Shown one piece after another: positions 25,000-33,590 of a stretch of DNA of 64,000 nucleotides. The notes below the pieces were generated by a model. It had not been told where the DNA came from. It worked only from the letters and a program-made list of their open reading frames with translations, and made no database searches. The DNA lies in contig NZ_JAXDSS010000069.1 of the NCBI RefSeq assembly GCF_034090345.1, positions 10,467 through 74,466 of the forward strand, in the 5' to 3' direction. Source of the DNA: Peptoniphilus sp034090345 (GTDB lineage: Bacteria; Bacillota; Clostridia; Tissierellales; Peptoniphilaceae). The translations under genes were made by a program, and so were the position numbers. Within the stretch, counting starts at the first letter, position 1. The number at the start of each line of letters is the position of its first letter.

Positions 25000-26649
25000 G
25001 TGAAGATTGAAAATTTAAATGGGGAATTGATGTCTCGTGCAATAAATGGGGCAGTCAATTATCTTATTATAAATAAGGAGGAAGTAAATTCCTTAAATGT
25101 GTTCCCGGTTCCTGACGGAGATACGGGTACTAATATGTCTCTTACTTCAAAATCGGCATTAAAACAAGTTCAATCTGTGGAAGACTTAACTGCCCACAAT
25201 GTTTCAAAAGCAGCGGCAAGAGGCTCTCTTATGGGGGCTAGAGGCAATTCTGGAGTAATACTTTCTCAATTCTTAAGAGGCTTTTCAGAAGGTTGTGAAG
25301 AAAAAGAAACTCTAGATATTCAAGAGTTAGCACAAGCTTTGAAAAAAGCATCTGAAACAACTTATAATGCTGTAATGAAACCTACAGAAGGTACTATTTT
25401 AACAGTTGGTAGAGAACTTTCAGATTTTGCAATAAAGAATTATAGAAAGTACGATGATATTTTAGAATTTTTAAAAGATATTATAGAGGCAGCTAATATA
25501 TCTCTTTCTAAGACTCCTGAAAAGCTTCAAGTTTTAAAGGAAGCAGGAGTTGTTGATGCTGGTGGAAAAGGACTTTGCGTTCTTATGGAAGGGGCATATA
25601 AAGCGTTATTAGGCGAAGAAATAGTTTCGGAAGACGATGATGTACTAAACAAGAAGAAGCAAAAAGAAGTACATTTGGGAAAGGCTGATGAGAATATTGA
25701 GTTTGGATATTGTACTGAATTCATAATAAATACTGAATATGAAGATTTAGAAGCTTTCAAATCTAAATTGTCTCCACTTGGAGATTGTCTATTGGTAGTT
25801 GGTGGAAGTGGGTCAGGTCTTATAAAAGTACACGTTCATACCAATAACCCAGGAAAAGCTCTTCAATACGGAATTGAACTTGGAGATTTACAAGATATAA
25901 AAATAGATAATATGAGATTTCAACATGAAGAAGTTTTATTTTCAAAAGAGGAAGTCGCGTCTACTAAAAAAGACTCTGAAATAGTTGAAGAAAAAGAATA
26001 TTCAATTATATCAGTTTCAATGGGAAGTGGACTTTCTGAACTGTTCAAATCAATTGGCGTAGACAAAATTGTTGAGGGTGGACAAACTATGAATCCTAGT
26101 ACAGAAGATTTTGTAAATGCGGCAAATGATGTAGCAGGCAGAAATGTAATAATAATTCCAAACAATTCCAATATAATTCTTGCGGCTGAACAAGCAGCTA
26201 AAATTAGTAAAAAGAATATAATTGTAATACCTTCAAAGACAATACCTCAAGGGATAAGTTCAATTTTATCCTTTAGAGAAGACTTAAGTCCAGAAGAAAA
26301 TAGTGAAATTATGACAAATGCTATGTCTGATGTTATATCTGCTCAAGTTACTTACGCCGTTAGAGATACAAACATGAATGGTAAAGATATCAAGATAGGA
26401 GATATAATTGGTCTTAGTGGCAAGAATATAGTAGCTAGTGGTAAAGAAATTGAAACTGTTACAAAAGATTTAATATCTGAGCTTATTGATGATGAACATT
26501 CAATTATAACTCTTTATGCCGGAGCAGATGTTACAGAAGAAAAGGCAGAAGAATTAAGAGAAGAACTAGAAGAAATATATGAAGAATGTGAAGTTGAATT
26601 AGTAAGAGGGGAACAACCTATTTATTATTATTTAATATCACTTGAGTAA
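25000..26649 (+). CDS. fakA: Fatty acid kinase catalytic subunit FakA (YloV, DAK2 domain)
   Basis: ATP-dependent kinase that phosphorylates FakB-bound fatty acids for incorporation into phospholipid. The DAK2 (DhaL-like) N-terminal domain shows NVFPVPDGDTGTNMSLT and ARGSLMGARGNSGVILSQ, including the Mg-ATP-binding aspartates. A linker and a C-terminal DegV-like/Zn-binding region complete the 549 residues, a normal FakA length. The start is GTG at 25000 with GGGGG upstream. A FakB (DegV-type) partner is not in this window. A terminator follows, separating it from recG. Confidence 0.9.
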   Translation: MKIENLNGELMSRAINGAVNYLIINKEEVNSLNVFPVPDGDTGTNMSLTSKSALKQVQSVEDLTAHNVSKAAARGSLMGARGNSGVILSQFLRGFSEGCEEKETLDIQELAQALKKASETTYNAVMKPTEGTILTVGRELSDFAIKNYRKYDDILEFLKDIIEAANISLSKTPEKLQVLKEAGVVDAGGKGLCVLMEGAYKALLGEEIVSEDDDVLNKKKQKEVHLGKADENIEFGYCTEFIINTEYEDLEAFKSKLSPLGDCLLVVGGSGSGLIKVHVHTNNPGKALQYGIELGDLQDIKIDNMRFQHEEVLFSKEEVASTKKDSEIVEEKEYSIISVSMGSGLSELFKSIGVDKIVEGGQTMNPSTEDFVNAANDVAGRNVIIIPNNSNIILAAEQAAKISKKNIIVIPSKTIPQGISSILSFREDLSPEENSEIMTNAMSDVISAQVTYAVRDTNMNGKDIKIGDIIGLSGKNIVASGKEIETVTKDLISELIDDEHSIITLYAGADVTEEKAEELREELEEIYEECEVELVRGEQPIYYYLISLE

Positions 26650-26651
26650 TT

Positions 26652-26676
26652 AGCCCCCATTAGTGGGGCTTTTTTA
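26652..26676 (+). terminator. Terminator after fakA
   Basis: AGCCCC/GGGGCT stem with a short loop and six T residues, starting 3 nt after the stop. Confidence 0.9.
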
Positions 26677-26684
26677 GGATAATT

Positions 26685-28718
26685 ATGAATTTAAACACTA
26701 AACTTATAGAACTAAAAGGGATAGGTCCAAAAAAACAAAAGCTGTTTGAACAGCTGAGGATAACAACTTTAGAAGATTTGCTTGAAAATTCTCCAAGAGA
26801 TTATGAAAATAGAGCTAATTTTAAAAAACTTAGATCAGCTAATGATGGTGAAAAGGCTACTTTTGTTGTATCTGTAAAGGCAATTGTAGATGATAGGTAT
26901 GTAAAGAGAAAAATGCATATGCTGTCATTTATTGTTGAAGATAGCTCTGGAGAAGCAAAAATAACTTTTTTTAATTCTCCATTTTTAAAAAAGAGTATAA
27001 GAATAGGAGAAGAGTATTTAGTATATGGAAAAGTTAGTTTTTTCAAAAATACAATACAAATAAGTTCTCCCAAGATGGAACTCAAACGAACAGCTAATAC
27101 AATAGGGAGCATAATACCTATTTATAATTTAACCAAGGGGATTAGCAATCAGGATATTTTAAACAATGTAAATAAAATAGTCGATTTAAATTTGTTCAAT
27201 GAGATAATCCCAATTAGATTAGTCGAGAAATATGGTCTAATGGATAAAAATGCTGCCATAAAACAAATACATTTTCCTGAAAATTTAACTAAGTTAATAG
27301 CTGCAAAACAACGATTAGCGTATGAAGAATTTCTATCTTTCCAAATAAAAATACTTTCACAAAAAATATACAGTGAAGAAATAGAAATAAAACCTTACAA
27401 GATTGATAAGAGGGTTACAGATTTTATAAATTCACTTTCATTTAAACTTACAGATGGTCAGAAAGAAGCTTTAGATGAAATATTTAATGATTTTAAATCC
27501 GGCAAAAAGATGAATAGATTACTTCAAGGTGATGTTGGCTCGGGCAAGACTATAGTTGCTATTATAAGCATGTATGTAGCGTGCATTAACGGCTATCAAT
27601 CCACAATCATGGCTCCTACTGAAATATTGGCAAGACAACATTTGGAATCTTTTAGAAATTTATTTGATCCACTGGGAGTAAAGGTAGAGTTGTTAGTTGG
27701 AAGTACTTCTATGAAAAATAGAAATAGGATTTTATCTGGAATAGCAAATGGGGAAATAGACATTTTAATAGGAACACATGCTCTTATTGAAGATAATGTT
27801 GAGTTTTATAATTTGGGGCTTAATATAACCGACGAGCAACATAGATTTGGAGTAAGACAAAGGGAAAAACTAAATACAAAATCAGATACAAACCATGTTT
27901 TGGTTATGACGGCGACGCCTATTCCGAGGACATTGGCTCTAGTATTATATTCTGACTTGGATATTTCAACTATAAATACGTTGCCTCCAAATAGAAAGCA
28001 GATAGAAACTACTGCAATTGGTGTTGGGATGCTTGAGAGAGCTCTAGATTTTATAAGGTCCGAAATTAATAATGGAAGGCAAGCTTATATAGTATGCCCC
28101 CTAATAGAAGAGGGTGCTCTTAATTTAAATTCAGCAACGGATGTATACAATGATATAAAAGAACACTTCAAAGATGTTAGAGTCGGCCTTTTACATGGAA
28201 GAATGGCGCCGGCTGAAAAAGAAAATATAATGTTGGAGTTTAAAGAGAGAAAACTTGATATATTAGTCTCAACTACTGTAATAGAAGTTGGAGTAAATGT
28301 TCCTAATGCAACTGTAATGTTGGTGTACAATGCAGAAAGATTTGGATTGGCACAATTGCATCAGCTAAGAGGAAGAGTTGGAAGAGGAGAACATAAGAGT
28401 TATTGTATTTTATTTAATTCTTCAAAGTCTGAAATTTCTTGGGAGAGAATGAAGGTAATGACTAATTCTACAGATGGCTTCTATATAGCAAATGAGGACC
28501 TTCGATTAAGAGGTGGCGGCGATTTATTTGGCACTAGACAATCAGGACTTATGAATTTTAAATTTGCAGATATTATGAGAGACTATAAAATATTAAAAAT
28601 TGCTACAAATGATGCTAAAGAGATTTTGGAAATGGATCCTGAATTGAAATTAAAAGAGAATTTAATGCTAAAAAAAGAAATTGAAGAGCACTCTAAATCC
28701 TTTAAAATGCTTAATTAA
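26685..28718 (+). CDS. recG: ATP-dependent DNA helicase RecG
   Basis: Replication-fork reversal and branch migration helicase. The N-terminal wedge/OB domain (residues 1-180) contains KGIGPKKQKLFEQLRI. The helicase core has Walker A LLQGDVGSGKT, the DExH variant TDEQHRFGVRQR and motif VMTATPIPRTLAL. The C-terminal helicase domain has QLHQLRGRVGRGEHKSYCIL. The 677 residues are normal. It is followed by rsmD and coaD, a standard Firmicute order, but a promoter-like sequence lies before rsmD. Confidence 0.96.
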   Translation: MNLNTKLIELKGIGPKKQKLFEQLRITTLEDLLENSPRDYENRANFKKLRSANDGEKATFVVSVKAIVDDRYVKRKMHMLSFIVEDSSGEAKITFFNSPFLKKSIRIGEEYLVYGKVSFFKNTIQISSPKMELKRTANTIGSIIPIYNLTKGISNQDILNNVNKIVDLNLFNEIIPIRLVEKYGLMDKNAAIKQIHFPENLTKLIAAKQRLAYEEFLSFQIKILSQKIYSEEIEIKPYKIDKRVTDFINSLSFKLTDGQKEALDEIFNDFKSGKKMNRLLQGDVGSGKTIVAIISMYVACINGYQSTIMAPTEILARQHLESFRNLFDPLGVKVELLVGSTSMKNRNRILSGIANGEIDILIGTHALIEDNVEFYNLGLNITDEQHRFGVRQREKLNTKSDTNHVLVMTATPIPRTLALVLYSDLDISTINTLPPNRKQIETTAIGVGMLERALDFIRSEINNGRQAYIVCPLIEEGALNLNSATDVYNDIKEHFKDVRVGLLHGRMAPAEKENIMLEFKERKLDILVSTTVIEVGVNVPNATVMLVYNAERFGLAQLHQLRGRVGRGEHKSYCILFNSSKSEISWERMKVMTNSTDGFYIANEDLRLRGGGDLFGTRQSGLMNFKFADIMRDYKILKIATNDAKEILEMDPELKLKENLMLKKEIEEHSKSFKMLN

Positions 28719-28721
28719 TAA

Positions 28722-28750
28722 TTGTTATACACATTTAATTATGATAAAAT
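28722..28750 (+). promoter_or_regulatory. Promoter for rsmD-coaD
   Basis: TTGTTA and TAAAAT with a 17-nt spacer in the gap between recG and rsmD. Confidence 0.6.
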
Positions 28751-28769
28751 ATGATTGTTTGGAGGAGCG

Positions 28770-29306
28770 ATGAGAGTTATTTCAGGAAGTAAAAGAGGAT
28801 TAAAACTTCAAACTCCTATTGGAGATGGAACAAGACCAACAGAGGACAGGGTCAAAGAAAATATATTTAATATTTTGGGACAGATGTTTTATGATGTAAA
28901 AGTGATGGATTTATTTTCAGGTACTGGGCAAATTGGGATTGAATTTTTATCTCGAGGGGCTGAGAGTGTGACATTTATAGAAAAAGATAAAAAAGTACTT
29001 AAAGTTTTAAAAGAAAATTTAAACAAAGCTTCTTTTAAAGCAAAAATTCTTGAAAATGATGTTTTACTTGCTCTAAATAGTGTTGGAGATAAGTTTGATT
29101 ATATATATATGGACCCGCCTTATGATGACAGTGAATTGTACTACAAGGTTGCTGAGAAAGTATATAAATTAGATTTATTGAAAGAGAATGGAATCTTAGT
29201 TGTGGAGGAGAGGACTGAAAATCAACATGATTTCAGTGAATATTTTGAACTTATAAGAAACAAAAAGTACGGCTCAACAACTATTGAACTTTGGAGAAAA
29301 AGATGA
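28770..29306 (+). CDS. rsmD: 16S rRNA (guanine966-N2)-methyltransferase RsmD
   Basis: A 178-residue Rossmann methyltransferase. It begins MRVISGSKRGLKLQTP, has the SAM motif MDLFSGTGQIGIEFLSRGA and the catalytic DPPY motif YMDPPYDDS. ATG at 28770 follows GGAGGAG and gives the canonical N-terminus; an in-frame upstream codon at 28755 lies before the ribosome site. Its stop overlaps the coaD start. Confidence 0.94.
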   Translation: MRVISGSKRGLKLQTPIGDGTRPTEDRVKENIFNILGQMFYDVKVMDLFSGTGQIGIEFLSRGAESVTFIEKDKKVLKVLKENLNKASFKAKILENDVLLALNSVGDKFDYIYMDPPYDDSELYYKVAEKVYKLDLLKENGILVVEERTENQHDFSEYFELIRNKKYGSTTIELWRKR

Positions 29307-29782
29307 AAGTCATATATGCGGGGAGTTTTGACCCTGTAACTAATGGACATTTAGATATAATAAAGAGAGCTAAAGAGATTTTTGGAGAAGTTATAGTAGC
29401 AGTTTTAAAAAATACAAAGAAAAATTCTCTATTTACGGTGGAGGAAAGGCTTGATTTATTGAGAGAAGTCCTAAAAGATGAAGATAATATCGAAGTAGAT
29501 TCTTTTGAAGGACTATTAGTAGACTATGCAAGATCTAAAAATTGTACTACAATTGTAAGAGGACTTAGATCAGCAGGAGACTATTTAAATGAATATAGTT
29601 TGGCAATGGCAAATATGCATTATAAAGATGGAGTGGAAACTGTATTTCTACTGGGATCTAATACACACTTATTTGTAAGCTCAACTTTAGCGAAAGAAGT
29701 AGCCATATTTGATGGAGATCTGTCGCTTTTTGTACCCGATATAGTGGGTAAAGCTATGAAAAAAAAATTAGGAGGTAAATGA
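29303..29782 (+). CDS. coaD: Phosphopantetheine adenylyltransferase
   Basis: Catalyses the penultimate step of coenzyme A synthesis. The nucleotidyltransferase motif is AGSFDPVTNGHLDI (T/HxGH) and the second motif VSSTLAKEVA corresponds to ISSSxxKE. The product is 159 residues. ATG 29303 is preferred over an in-frame upstream codon at 29291, because GGAG sits 6 nt before it and the protein then starts MKVIYAGSFDP. It overlaps rsmD by 4 nt. Confidence 0.96.
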   Translation: MKVIYAGSFDPVTNGHLDIIKRAKEIFGEVIVAVLKNTKKNSLFTVEERLDLLREVLKDEDNIEVDSFEGLLVDYARSKNCTTIVRGLRSAGDYLNEYSLAMANMHYKDGVETVFLLGSNTHLFVSSTLAKEVAIFDGDLSLFVPDIVGKAMKKKLGGK

Positions 29783-30222
29783 TGAATTTAATGGAATTAG
29801 TTGAAGAACTTGAAGATTTAATTGAAACTTCAAGCCAAATACCACTAACAGGTAAATTAATGTTGGACAGAGAAGAACTTCTTGAAGTAATCAATGAAAT
29901 GAAAGCTCAAATCCCTACAGAAGTAAGGGAAGCTAAGCAAATCAGCTCAGAAAAAGATTTTATTATTGAAAATGCACAAGCAGAAGCTAACAGAATTATA
30001 TCTGGAGCAAAAGCTCATGCAGAAGATATAATCTCACATGATGAATTGGTTATGCAAGCAAATGCAAGAGCAGATGAAATTTTAAGAAGTGCAAATGAAG
30101 AATCTAGTCAAATAAGAGAAGGGGCTAGAGATTATGCAGATGAGCTACTTGAAAATACTCAAGTTAATCTTTCAGAAATAATCAAAATGTTAAATGAAAA
30201 TAGACAAGAGTTAAGAGGATAA
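29782..30222 (+). CDS. Predicted coiled-coil cytosolic protein
   Basis: A 146-residue, strongly charged, nearly all-helical protein with an Ala/Glu-rich repeated pattern (IIENAQAEANRIISGAKAHAED, then ANARADEILRSANEESS), similar in style to ATP-synthase b-subunit or DivIVA-like stalks. No membrane segment or enzymatic motif is seen. Two ATGs overlap at 29779 and 29782; the second is better spaced from GGAGG. Genes of this type commonly follow coaD in anaerobic Firmicutes. The function is not known. Confidence 0.7.
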   Translation: MNLMELVEELEDLIETSSQIPLTGKLMLDREELLEVINEMKAQIPTEVREAKQISSEKDFIIENAQAEANRIISGAKAHAEDIISHDELVMQANARADEILRSANEESSQIREGARDYADELLENTQVNLSEIIKMLNENRQELRG

Positions 30223-30246
30223 GCACCCATATAGGTGCTTTTTTTA
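30222..30246 (+). terminator. Terminator of the rsmD-coaD operon
   Basis: AGCACC-CATATA-GGTGCT followed by seven T residues; the stem begins on the last base of the stop codon. Confidence 0.93.
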
Positions 30247-30294
30247 TACTATTTTTTATTATAGATAAGATATAAAAATAAAACGAATGGAAAA

Positions 30295-30303
30295 TGGTAT
30301 AAT
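30295..30303 (+). promoter_or_regulatory. Extended -10 promoter of the lipoprotein gene
   Basis: TGGTATAAT lies 25 nt upstream of the start at 30329, with AGGAGG between. No good -35 is present. Confidence 0.55.
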
Positions 30304-30328
30304 ATTTTTAAATATAGGAGGAAATATA

Positions 30329-30844
30329 ATGAAAAAGACAGCTTTAATTGCTGCTTTATGTTTTATATTCTTGAGCTGTGGCAAAAGTTTTAATCCCTTC
30401 GTTAAAGTTAGCATCAGTGATAAAAATGGTGTAGAGCAATATTTAGAAATTGACAAAGCTGGTAAGTATAGAAAAATAAATAAATTTAAAGCGGATAATT
30501 CAAAGACATATAATTTAGATACTGTAGAAAGTTTTTTGCCTGAGATTATAGAAAAAAAGGTAAAAAATACTGTAAAAGATATTGTGATAACAAATGAAAA
30601 CGGAAAAAGAGTAAAAGACAATGATATATTGAATGCAATTACAAAGAAAGTTGCTAAAGATATTGAGCACAATATTATAGAATGTAAAATTATGGAAGAT
30701 GAAAATGAATATTTTGTTTTTGTTGCTTTAAATGTCAACTGGACTGATCCATGTTATCTATATTATTATAATAAAGATACTGGAGAGCTTTTAGAAATTA
30801 TGGAATGGAGCAATGTTGAAGTTAATTACATAGAAGTTTCTTAA
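30329..30844 (+). CDS. Predicted lipoprotein of unknown function
   Basis: A 171-residue protein with a lipoprotein signal peptide, MKKTALIAALCFIFLSCGK, lipobox FLSC and Cys17 as acylation site. An in-frame upstream start at 30287 lies before the promoter and is rejected; AGGAGG supports 30329. The mature part is Lys-rich and contains NVNWTDPCYLYYYNKDTGELLEI, reminiscent of small extracytoplasmic beta-domains, but no family is recognised. It is monocistronic and is the last ordinary gene before the mobile-element debris. Confidence 0.7.
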   Translation: MKKTALIAALCFIFLSCGKSFNPFVKVSISDKNGVEQYLEIDKAGKYRKINKFKADNSKTYNLDTVESFLPEIIEKKVKNTVKDIVITNENGKRVKDNDILNAITKKVAKDIEHNIIECKIMEDENEYFVFVALNVNWTDPCYLYYYNKDTGELLEIMEWSNVEVNYIEVS

Positions 30845-30964
30845 AGATACTGTGTTATAAATAAAAGATAGAAAATGATAAGTGAAATGTGCATTATAAT
30901 CATGACTTGATAATGCAATTAAATAAGGCTCATGCATAAAACAGATTAGAGACCAAGGTAAAAC

Positions 30965-31249
30965 ATTTTTCTAAAATACAAGTTGTTAATTATTGATGAA
31001 ATAGGATATTTGTCAATTGATAAACAAGGGGCTAACTTACTATTTCAATTAATAAATAAGAGGTATGAAGAGAATTCAATTATAATTATTACAAACCAGC
31101 CTTTTAGTAAATGGGGTGAGGTTTTCTCTGATTCCACATTGGCTAACGCCATTCTTGACAGATTAATAAATAATTCGAGCATTATTAAAATTACAGGACT
31201 TTCTTATAGCTTAAAAGGGAAAATAGTTCAATTTGATATTACAATTTAG
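30965..31249 (+). pseudogene. IS21-family IstB helper ATPase, C-terminal remnant
   Basis: The reading frame KLLIIDEIGYLSIDKQGANLLFQLINKRYEENSIIIITNQ and on to LANAILDRLINNSSIIKI matches the Walker B-containing C-terminal half of IstB/DnaC-like ATPases. The N-terminal half with Walker A is absent, and the istA transposase is missing. The stop at 31247 appears to be the original C-terminus. A shorter second relic of the same C-terminus occurs at 38599-38661. Confidence 0.8.
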
Positions 31250-31514
31250 GGTAATAATTAATTTTAATAATTGTACATTTTTGAGTTGACATTTACAAAA
31301 GGATAGATTTGATGAAATCAAACAAACCATCATGGAAATATAATCCAAGTGTGATGAAGCTCAAGACTTTAGAAAGGAACTGGAAAAGCAACACCTCATG
31401 GCAGAGTTTGATAAAAATGTATGGCTTAACGTGGTAGACTACTTTACGGTTTGTTATAATGAAAAAATTGAATTTACATTCCTTGATAGCAGTCAGGCAG
31501 AATTGAATAGGTAA
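31174..31514 (+). repeat. Direct repeat copy A (istB tail plus recombinase tail)
   Basis: About 340 bp is similar to 38601-38938. Shared landmarks are the end of istB (GCATTATTAAAATTACAGGA), the block TTGACATTTACAAAAGGATA, and the serine-recombinase C-terminus ending in AATAGGTA. Similarity by eye is high in the last 150 bp and patchy before. Copy A lies upstream of TetR module 1 and copy B upstream of module 2. Confidence 0.8.
31332..31514 (+). pseudogene. Large serine recombinase, C-terminal remnant (copy A)
   Basis: A 61-codon frame with an internal TAA at codon 4. It reads KELEKQHLMAEFDKNVWLNVVDYFTVCYN, then KIEFTFLDSSQAE, the typical C-terminal end of large serine recombinases of Firmicute mobile elements (xxFDxxLWxxLVDxxTVY...FxFxDGxE). 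The resolvase catalytic domain is absent. An intact-frame version of the same tail lies at 38756-38938. Confidence 0.7.
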
Positions 31515-31525
31515 AATAGTAGAAA

Positions 31526-31564
31526 GGCACTTCACTTAAATTTAGGAGAAGTGCCCATTTTTTG
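31526..31564 (+). terminator. Terminator downstream of the recombinase remnant
   Basis: GGCACTTC/GAAGTGCC 8-bp stem, then CATTTTTTG. It insulates the TetR module from upstream transcription. Confidence 0.85.
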
Positions 31565-31601
31565 TTTTTTAATAAACAAGCGATGATATTGATAATAGCT
31601 A

Positions 31602-31630
31602 TTGACAAAAAAATTAGTTAGGAGTAACAT
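31602..31630 (+). promoter_or_regulatory. Promoter of the TetR-ECF-ABC module
   Basis: TTGACA and TAACAT separated by 17 nt; the -10 abuts the large palindrome. Confidence 0.8.
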
Positions 31631-31664
31631 ATTAATTATCGAGGATATCCTCGATAATTAATAT
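31629..31664. promoter_or_regulatory. 36-bp perfect palindrome, probable TetR operator
   Basis: The half-site ATATTAATTATCGAGGAT at 31629-31646 is followed directly by its exact reverse complement at 31647-31664, with no spacer. It overlaps the end of the -10 box and lies just before the AGGAGG of the TetR gene, the ideal place for autorepression. Confidence 0.88.
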
Positions 31665-31680
31665 AAAGGAGGAATCTTTA

Positions 31681-32280
31681 TTGACGAGAAAAAGATTAAG
31701 CAAAGAAGAAAGAAAGTTACAAATTCAGAAAGCGGCTAAAAAGGTTCTCCTTGAAAATGGTTATGAAAATACAACTATGGAGAATGTTATTTCAGAGACG
31801 GGTATGTCAACGGGAGGTGTATATCACTATTATAAAAGTGTTTTTGATATTTTTTATGACATTATGCTAGAGGGCTTAGATTATGGAAAGCATAGAAATT
31901 TTGAGAATCCAGAAAAAGATTTAAATATTTTCATTGATTATCAGATGGCAAAAATATTTGATGACAATGAATATAAGTCGTTATTTGCCATGCTGTTAAA
32001 GGGAATTGATTACAACGATGAATTAAGAGAAATGTATTTAAAATTAAATGACAGGTACAAGGAGATATTGAGTAAAAACTTTGAAAGGAGTTCTGTGCCG
32101 ATTGAAATTTTAGATGATTCATTTTTAATTTTTTTTGTACATTCTTTAATCATGGGAAATGAAAGTTTTGTTTCATTAGGCTCAAAAGAAGTATTTAAAG
32201 AGAATAAAGAGATAGTTAAAAAAATGATTGTTTTATATTTAAATGAAAAATATCCAAGCACTAAAAAGAATAGTTTCTAG
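31681..32280 (+). CDS. TetR/AcrR family regulator (module 1)
   Basis: A 199-residue TetR-type repressor. The N-terminal DNA-binding domain contains TTMENVISETGMSTGGVYHYYKS, a typical helix-turn-helix; the C-terminal ligand domain is unrelated to named families. The start is TTG, supported by AGGAGG 8 nt upstream; the protein then begins MTRKRLSKEERKLQIQKAAKKV. It heads an operon with the ECF/ABC genes (11-nt gap to the next) and very probably binds the palindrome in its own promoter. It is a paralogue of the TetR gene at 39060. Confidence 0.92.
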   Translation: MTRKRLSKEERKLQIQKAAKKVLLENGYENTTMENVISETGMSTGGVYHYYKSVFDIFYDIMLEGLDYGKHRNFENPEKDLNIFIDYQMAKIFDDNEYKSLFAMLLKGIDYNDELREMYLKLNDRYKEILSKNFERSSVPIEILDDSFLIFFVHSLIMGNESFVSLGSKEVFKENKEIVKKMIVLYLNEKYPSTKKNSF

Positions 32281-32291
32281 GAGGAAAGAAA

Positions 32292-32888
32292 ATGAAATTA
32301 AAAGATTTTATCACAGTAAGTTTGTTAGGACTTGTCGCATTTATTATTAGTATGGTTGGGGGAATGGCTACCCAGATATTTGGTGCATGGGGTGTTTTTA
32401 TTCATGTGTCTGTAGGTAGTTTTTTGTGTGCACCGATTTATTTTGTAATGTGCCATAAAATTCATAAAAGAGGAGCTGCGTTTATTTATAACTTAGTAAG
32501 AGGTATCGTATATGCAGTTATGGGCTTTTTACCAATGACTGCGATTATGGCAGTTGCAGGTATTGCAGGAGAATTATCTATTGGCAAAGCTGACAATTAT
32601 AACAATAATCAAAGAATAACAGTTTCTTATGTAATATCGGAAGTGATTTATGCATTACATGGATTCTTCTTTATTCTATTTTTAGGTGTCAATGGACTAG
32701 CTAAAACATTTCCAAATTTATTTACGGTGGAAAAGGCACAAGCAGTTCACGACACATTCTTTGATCCTAAAAATCTAATGACTATATTAGCTATTGAAAT
32801 AATTGCCGCTTTACTTGGTGCTTTGTTTGGCAAATATGTACATCAAAAATTCTTCAATAAAAAGAGTCATTCTGAGAGTGTATTGTAG
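32292..32888 (+). CDS. MptD-family putative ECF transporter S-component
   Basis: A 198-residue hydrophobic protein with about six membrane helices, resembling the MptD family of putative ECF substrate-binding components. The N-terminal MKLKDFITVSLLGLVAFIISMVGG and the loop GIAGELSIGK are typical. S-components give an ECF importer its specificity; for this family the substrate is not established. An AGGAGG site precedes it. It lies 3 nt before ecfT, so the complete ECF set S-T-A is present in order. Confidence 0.8.
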   Translation: MKLKDFITVSLLGLVAFIISMVGGMATQIFGAWGVFIHVSVGSFLCAPIYFVMCHKIHKRGAAFIYNLVRGIVYAVMGFLPMTAIMAVAGIAGELSIGKADNYNNNQRITVSYVISEVIYALHGFFFILFLGVNGLAKTFPNLFTVEKAQAVHDTFFDPKNLMTILAIEIIAALLGALFGKYVHQKFFNKKSHSESVL

Positions 32889-32891
32889 AGT

Positions 32892-33590
32892 ATGGAGAAG
32901 AAAAAAAGAGGTTCAAATAGTTATGTTATAAAGCCGGTTACTTTAGGGTTTCTGTTATTAGTCTATATAATTAATCTTTTTATTGCTGATAGAGCAATTT
33001 ATATCATTATGTTGCTTACAGGAGCATTAACTCTTGCTGTGATTAATAAAGAAAAGCTGACGAAAGCAGTTGTCAGCTTTTTTGTACTTGTAGCATTAAC
33101 ATATAGTATAAATACCTATTTTAAAATCTCAGGATGGATAGGTTCAATTTTTACAATGCTTATCATTATTTTAAGAATTTATCCTGTATGGTTGTTGGCA
33201 ATGGCTCTTTCGACATATAATACATCCGCTCTTATGAATTCCTTGAGAAATCTAGGCATTTCCAATAATTTGGCCATTGCAGTTGCTGTATTTTTTAGAT
33301 TCTTGCCAGATTATAAAGAGTATATGAAGGACATCAGGGAATCATTGAAAGTGAGAAATATTGCTTTTAAATGGAATAGACCATTAGAAAGCTTTGAACT
33401 TTATCTTGTGCCTATGATTTATAAAGCTTTTCAGACTGGTGAGATTTTGACTTGTTCGTTAATCACTAAGGGGATTGAATGTGAATGCAAAAAGACATCC
33501 TATTATGACTTGAGATTAACATCATTAGATTATTTGTTCATGCTTTTTGGAATTTGTTTATTGGTGGTGACGATATGGACAAACTTTTAA
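32892..33590 (+). CDS. Energy-coupling factor transporter transmembrane protein EcfT
   Basis: A 232-residue CbiQ/EcfT-type scaffold subunit with about five helices. The coupling-helix region with the Ala-Arg-Gly-like motif appears as RESLKVRNIAFKWNRP and SLITKGIECECKKTSYYDLRL, slightly divergent from group II EcfT. It transmits ATPase movement to the S-component. It overlaps the EcfA gene by 16 nt. Confidence 0.85.
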   Translation: MEKKKRGSNSYVIKPVTLGFLLLVYIINLFIADRAIYIIMLLTGALTLAVINKEKLTKAVVSFFVLVALTYSINTYFKISGWIGSIFTMLIIILRIYPVWLLAMALSTYNTSALMNSLRNLGISNNLAIAVAVFFRFLPDYKEYMKDIRESLKVRNIAFKWNRPLESFELYLVPMIYKAFQTGEILTCSLITKGIECECKKTSYYDLRLTSLDYLFMLFGICLLVVTIWTNF

